Assembly (NCBI GenBank): GCA_964635325.1
Contig: CAZWOL010000005.1
Span: 10,559 to 74,558 of the forward strand
Source of the DNA: BOG-1112 sp964635325
GTDB lineage: Bacteria > Bdellovibrionota_B > Oligoflexia > Oligoflexales > Bog-1112
Direction of reading: 5' to 3'
Length of the DNA: 64,000 nt
Part shown: positions 61,399 through 64,000 of the stretch, in pieces
Layout of the letters: the number at the start of each line of letters is the position of its first letter
Numbering within the stretch: the stretch's first letter is position 1
Translations under genes and position numbers: made by a program
The notes under the pieces: model-generated
What the model was told of the DNA's origin: nothing
Databases searched by the model: none
The model's input: the letters and a program-made list of their open reading frames with translations, nothing else

Positions 61399-62106
61399 AT
61401 GAAACTTCGTTTACTGTTCACATTCACCATCTTGAACTATGCAAATTTTTTATTTGGTATCGTAGAATTTTTGGAGCCAAATCCACCACCCTACGATGCC
61501 CAATCACATGCAAACTCGTTATCTTTAGAAGGCCAAGAGTCTATCGACGTAAAATTTAGAGAAGCTTTAGAAGGTAATCTTGAATCGCAAGTCTATTTTA
61601 TTAATTACATGGCATCTTTGTCATCCAGTAGCAGAAAGCAGCATAGCCTACTTATTCAGTGTAAGGAGTATGCAAATACGAACAGAAGTCCTCATGCATC
61701 TGTTATAATCGGTCGTCTCAGGATGTTGGATGGAGCTTATAGCTCTGCAGCAACATGGTTTGACGCAGAAACACTTAAGGGAAATTTACTGGCTCGAAAG
61801 TACCTAGGGATCATGCATTGGTTGGGCCAAGGCGTCCGACAAAACGACAGAGAAGCTCTTTGGCTGCTCATTGCTTCTCACCAGTGGGATGACGATATCA
61901 AGCGATTCATCAGCCTTCGAACCAGCACCCAATCCGAGAGAGAGAAATTTCTCGATTTGCTCTATGAGCTGATGCAAAAGCACAATTTGCCTCGATATTT
62001 AATTCAAGAGGCACTAGAAAAGACAGGGAATCATGAATTATGGAAGAGTTTTTATGCACTAGAATGTCAAAAGAGGAGACAGAATCGAAGTTGTGTTTTA
62101 ATGTAA
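61399..62106 (+). CDS. Exported Sel1-repeat protein
   Basis: 235 residues from ATG 61399 (AGGAAA upstream; an in-frame codon at 61348 lies in the repeat). Signal-like start MKLRLLFTFTILNYANFLFG. The segment LARKYLGIMHWLGQGVRQNDREALWLLIAS is a Sel1 (TPR-like) repeat, with a second weaker one before it. These scaffold proteins bind partners; none is evident. Six bases before the mannosyltransferase frame. Confidence 0.7.
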   Translation: MKLRLLFTFTILNYANFLFGIVEFLEPNPPPYDAQSHANSLSLEGQESIDVKFREALEGNLESQVYFINYMASLSSSSRKQHSLLIQCKEYANTNRSPHASVIIGRLRMLDGAYSSAATWFDAETLKGNLLARKYLGIMHWLGQGVRQNDREALWLLIASHQWDDDIKRFISLRTSTQSEREKFLDLLYELMQKHNLPRYLIQEALEKTGNHELWKSFYALECQKRRQNRSCVLM

Positions 62107-62122
62107 GCTTTTTTTGGTATTT

Positions 62123-63241
62123 ATGAACATCAATCGATTTTTGACAGCCCTTTTTGGAACCCTTCTCTTTCGTTATCCCAACTGGCTTTTTATAACAAAT
62201 GCTTCTCATATACAGAAAGTTCAGGTGTGGGATAGTGATTTTGCATTGCTCTGTCACTGGGATTGCGCAATTTTTTCAAAATTAGTGGAGAATCTAGCCC
62301 CCGGTGCATTTTTTCCTCTCCTGCCTTGGCTAGCAAAAGCGATCATTGCACTTGCCTCACCTTTCACTGTCATCAGTCCAACCCTTGCGATCCTTATAGT
62401 TTCCAATATCTTTACGATTGTAGGTGGAATGCTCACCCTTTTTCTTGCAGAACATCTTTGGTCCGAAGATTCTGCGCAGAAGGTATTTGGATTTTCTAAG
62501 AAGTCCTGGCTTTTGCTTGCGGTTGTATCGTTTTTTCCCTCAGGACATTTTTGGTTGCAAGGCTATTCCGAAGCAGTCTACTACACTTTTTTAGTCGCAG
62601 GTCTCTTGCTTCTTTGTAAGCAACATCCTTACTGGGGTGTGAGCCTACTGGGATTGACTGCGATTAGTCGTCCTCCAGGAATTTGGACCATTGCCCTCTT
62701 CAGTGGGCTTATGCTTCTGCATCTTGTGAAGCCAAACCGTGTGGGGTTTTTTGCAAATAAGCCACTGACCTATCGCAGTTTCTTCATGCTTAATGTCTTG
62801 CTCTTTCTTCCTTTCGCTCTCTTTCTATTGTGGAACTACGTAGGTACAGGCAATCCCATCCACTTTCTTTCCGCACAAAGCGGATGGGGTCGAGAGTTTA
62901 GTATTACGACGGGTCTACATTCCAACCTTCCCACCTTTGATCGAGCAACGGTCTTTCTTTATTTAGCAATCGCATCGGCTATCTATTACTTCCGAAAAAA
63001 CGACACACCTCAAGTTGCTTTGTTTCTAGCAGCACTTGGAGTCCTTCACGCAGAGATTCCACTCTTTATCGGAGGATTTTATAGCTACCATCGCTTTATG
63101 TCCGTGAATCTCGGAATTTTCATTCTACTTACTGAACTTGGTATGAAGAAACCCCGAGTCTTTTGGATTTGGATTATTTGGAGCCTTGCGCAACTCGCTG
63201 CTGTCAGCCATCGTGCAAGTTTTGGTGGGTGGACTGGCTAG
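62123..63241 (+). CDS. PIG-V-like mannosyltransferase
   Basis: 372 residues, nine or more membrane helices. The first loop has WDCAIFSKLVENLAPGAFFPLLPWLAKAI, matching the WD...AFFPLxP catalytic region of GPI mannosyltransferase PIG-V-type (GT-C) proteins. The tail includes PLFIGGFYSYHRFMSVNLGIF. ATG 62123 is preferred to TTG 62114. Bacterial homologues use a polyprenyl-phosphate-sugar donor. The acceptor is unknown. No other glycosyltransferase adjoins it. Confidence 0.8.
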   Translation: MNINRFLTALFGTLLFRYPNWLFITNASHIQKVQVWDSDFALLCHWDCAIFSKLVENLAPGAFFPLLPWLAKAIIALASPFTVISPTLAILIVSNIFTIVGGMLTLFLAEHLWSEDSAQKVFGFSKKSWLLLAVVSFFPSGHFWLQGYSEAVYYTFLVAGLLLLCKQHPYWGVSLLGLTAISRPPGIWTIALFSGLMLLHLVKPNRVGFFANKPLTYRSFFMLNVLLFLPFALFLLWNYVGTGNPIHFLSAQSGWGREFSITTGLHSNLPTFDRATVFLYLAIASAIYYFRKNDTPQVALFLAALGVLHAEIPLFIGGFYSYHRFMSVNLGIFILLTELGMKKPRVFWIWIIWSLAQLAAVSHRASFGGWTG

Positions 63242-63289
63242 CTTCAGGAGTATGGTGAGAGTGTCGCTAATATTCTCGGTATATTGAAT

Positions 63290-63420
63290 GAGATTCCAAC
63301 ATACGCGTACAATAGCCGCTCAAAGTAACATACTCAAACTTACTCATAAGTTGAAATAAGCGGGGAGTGAGCAGCTCTCTCCCCTTGGCAGAAGCAAACT
63401 CTCTTCTCGCTGGTGTCGCA
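63290..63420 (-). repeat. Dispersed repeat, copy 2 (partner at 14105-14204)
   Basis: Reverse complement of this stretch contains ATGAGTAAGTTTGAGTATG with a 24-base exact match to copy 1, preceded by GCTTAT, AGCTG, GGAGA and CTGCCAAG blocks in the same order. Lies between the mannosyltransferase gene and the IS982 remnant, in an otherwise empty 299-base gap. Confidence 0.8.
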
Positions 63421-63539
63421 TGAGAATCTCCTCCAACATTCTGAATTCACGCGGTGTGAAAGTTTTTCTTCAGTAGGCTAGAAACGAAAAATCCCCTATG
63501 ATTTTGGTGCGATCCAAAAAACCAAAAGGGGACCGTCCA

Positions 63540-63933
63540 ATGGACAGAGAACAGTTTATCACTACTGTGTTTTTCTTCATCGACAATTTTTTTTGGAGCT
63601 CTGACAAAAGGTAAAAAGATCAGACAGCGTGGCCCCCGACCGGCGCTGCTCGATTCTGAGGTTATTACCATGCAGATTGTTGGTGAATTTCTTGGCATGG
63701 ATGGGGATAAAAATATTTGGGAGTACTTCAGTCAAAACTGGTCCCATTTTTTTCCCGGTATTCGTGACAGGACAACCTTTGTGAAGCAGGCTGGCAACCT
63801 GTTGTATTGGGTGCAGCGTCTCCAAGAAAAGTTTGCAGGAGAACTCGGGGCAAAAAGTGATGTCCTGCATACTACTGACGGCTTTCCCATACCAGTTGCT
63901 CATTTTAAGAGAGCCCATTTTTCAAAGGTCTGA
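63540..63933 (+). mobile_element. Broken IS982-family transposase
   Basis: ATG 63540 starts MDREQFITTVFFFIDNFF, then the frame is lost at a run of eight T (63587-63594). Reading one base further gives ALTKGKKIRQRGPRPALLDS followed by EVITMQIVGEFLGMDGDKN, FFPGIRDRTTF and TDGFPIPVAHFKRAHFSKV, then a stop at about 63933. This is IS982-family transposase, N-terminal third to half. It is truncated relative to a full gene (about 280-300 residues). An 8-T run as frameshift site could be mutation or slippage. An imperfect inverted repeat (CCCCTATGATTTTGG and CCAAAAGGGG) lies just upstream. Confidence 0.82.
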
Positions 63934-64000
63934 AGTTACGCAACACTGCAAAGCCTTGTTAGATAGCCCTGTGGGAACTTGTTCCTCCCCGAAATGATGA

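Noticed and set aside
1..64000. tRNA, rRNA or CRISPR arrays
   Set aside because: No TTCGAxxCC-type T-arm with a matching acceptor stem, no rRNA-like tract and no regularly spaced repeats were noticed by eye; a covariance search would be needed to exclude a tRNA fully.

Overview
The window reads as a chromosomal segment of a diderm (Gram-negative) bacterium of moderate G+C, estimated by eye at low-to-mid 40s percent. Outer-membrane biology is clear: a lauroyl-type lipid A acyltransferase, a LolC/E-type lipoprotein exporter, and many lipoprotein and Sec signal peptides. The mix of an odhB-lpd-sucA cluster, a class II HMG-CoA reductase with mevalonate kinase, futalosine-type menaquinone synthesis, a full Bat (aerotolerance) operon, bactofilin and many unrecognised exported proteins fits a Bdellovibrionota/Oligoflexia-like or related deltaproteobacterial-grade lineage. 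That placement is inference; no rRNA gene is present to fix it.

Layout. 0-3 kb: end of an outer-membrane-like protein and two GT4 glycosyltransferases. 3-4 kb: rplM-rpsI with a promoter, a leader hairpin and a strong terminator. 4-13.6 kb: an unknown minus-strand gene, bactofilin, odhB-lpd-sucA (the 2-oxoglutarate dehydrogenase complex), a UvrD-like helicase and a methyltransferase. 13.6-28 kb is accessory: a GH85 endoglycosidase with a small exported partner, a lipoprotein carrying a protein-kinase domain, gamma-glutamyltransferase, lipoproteins, a subtilisin-like protease with a decayed partial copy nearby, and an orphan immunity-like gene. 28-33.6 kb: lolC/E, hemB, ruvC, an NtrC-type regulator and an unknown gene. 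33.6-40.1 kb: a seven-gene minus-strand cluster (HMG-CoA reductase, mevalonate kinase, aminofutalosine synthase fused to a cysteine-less second half, DedA, Aat, two small membrane proteins). 40.3-42 kb: an Mla-type ABC ATPase and a lipid A acyltransferase. 42.2-47.1 kb is an accessory island: a ricin-type lectin, a secreted PT-TG polymorphic toxin, a candidate immunity gene, an AgmX/TonB-like lipoprotein and an IS3-family remnant. 47.2-57.8 kb: NupC transporter, then moxR-DUF58-DUF4381-batA-batB/C-batD-batE and a lipoprotein. 57.9-64 kb: YciB, a Zn-phospholipase-C-like exported protein, unknown exported proteins, a Sel1-repeat protein, a PIG-V-like mannosyltransferase, and a broken IS982-family transposase at the right edge.

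The strongest candidates for new biology are: (1) the lectin/PT-TG toxin/immunity cassette at 42.3-45.2 kb; (2) the 737-residue aminofutalosine synthase whose second half looks like a radical-SAM MqnC/MqnE-type barrel that lost its cluster cysteines, encoded with mevalonate-pathway genes; (3) the lipoprotein-kinase at 17.0-19.0 kb; and (4) two dispersed repeat families, one present five times between genes and one present twice about 49 kb apart in opposite orientation. No tRNA, rRNA or CRISPR array was seen.
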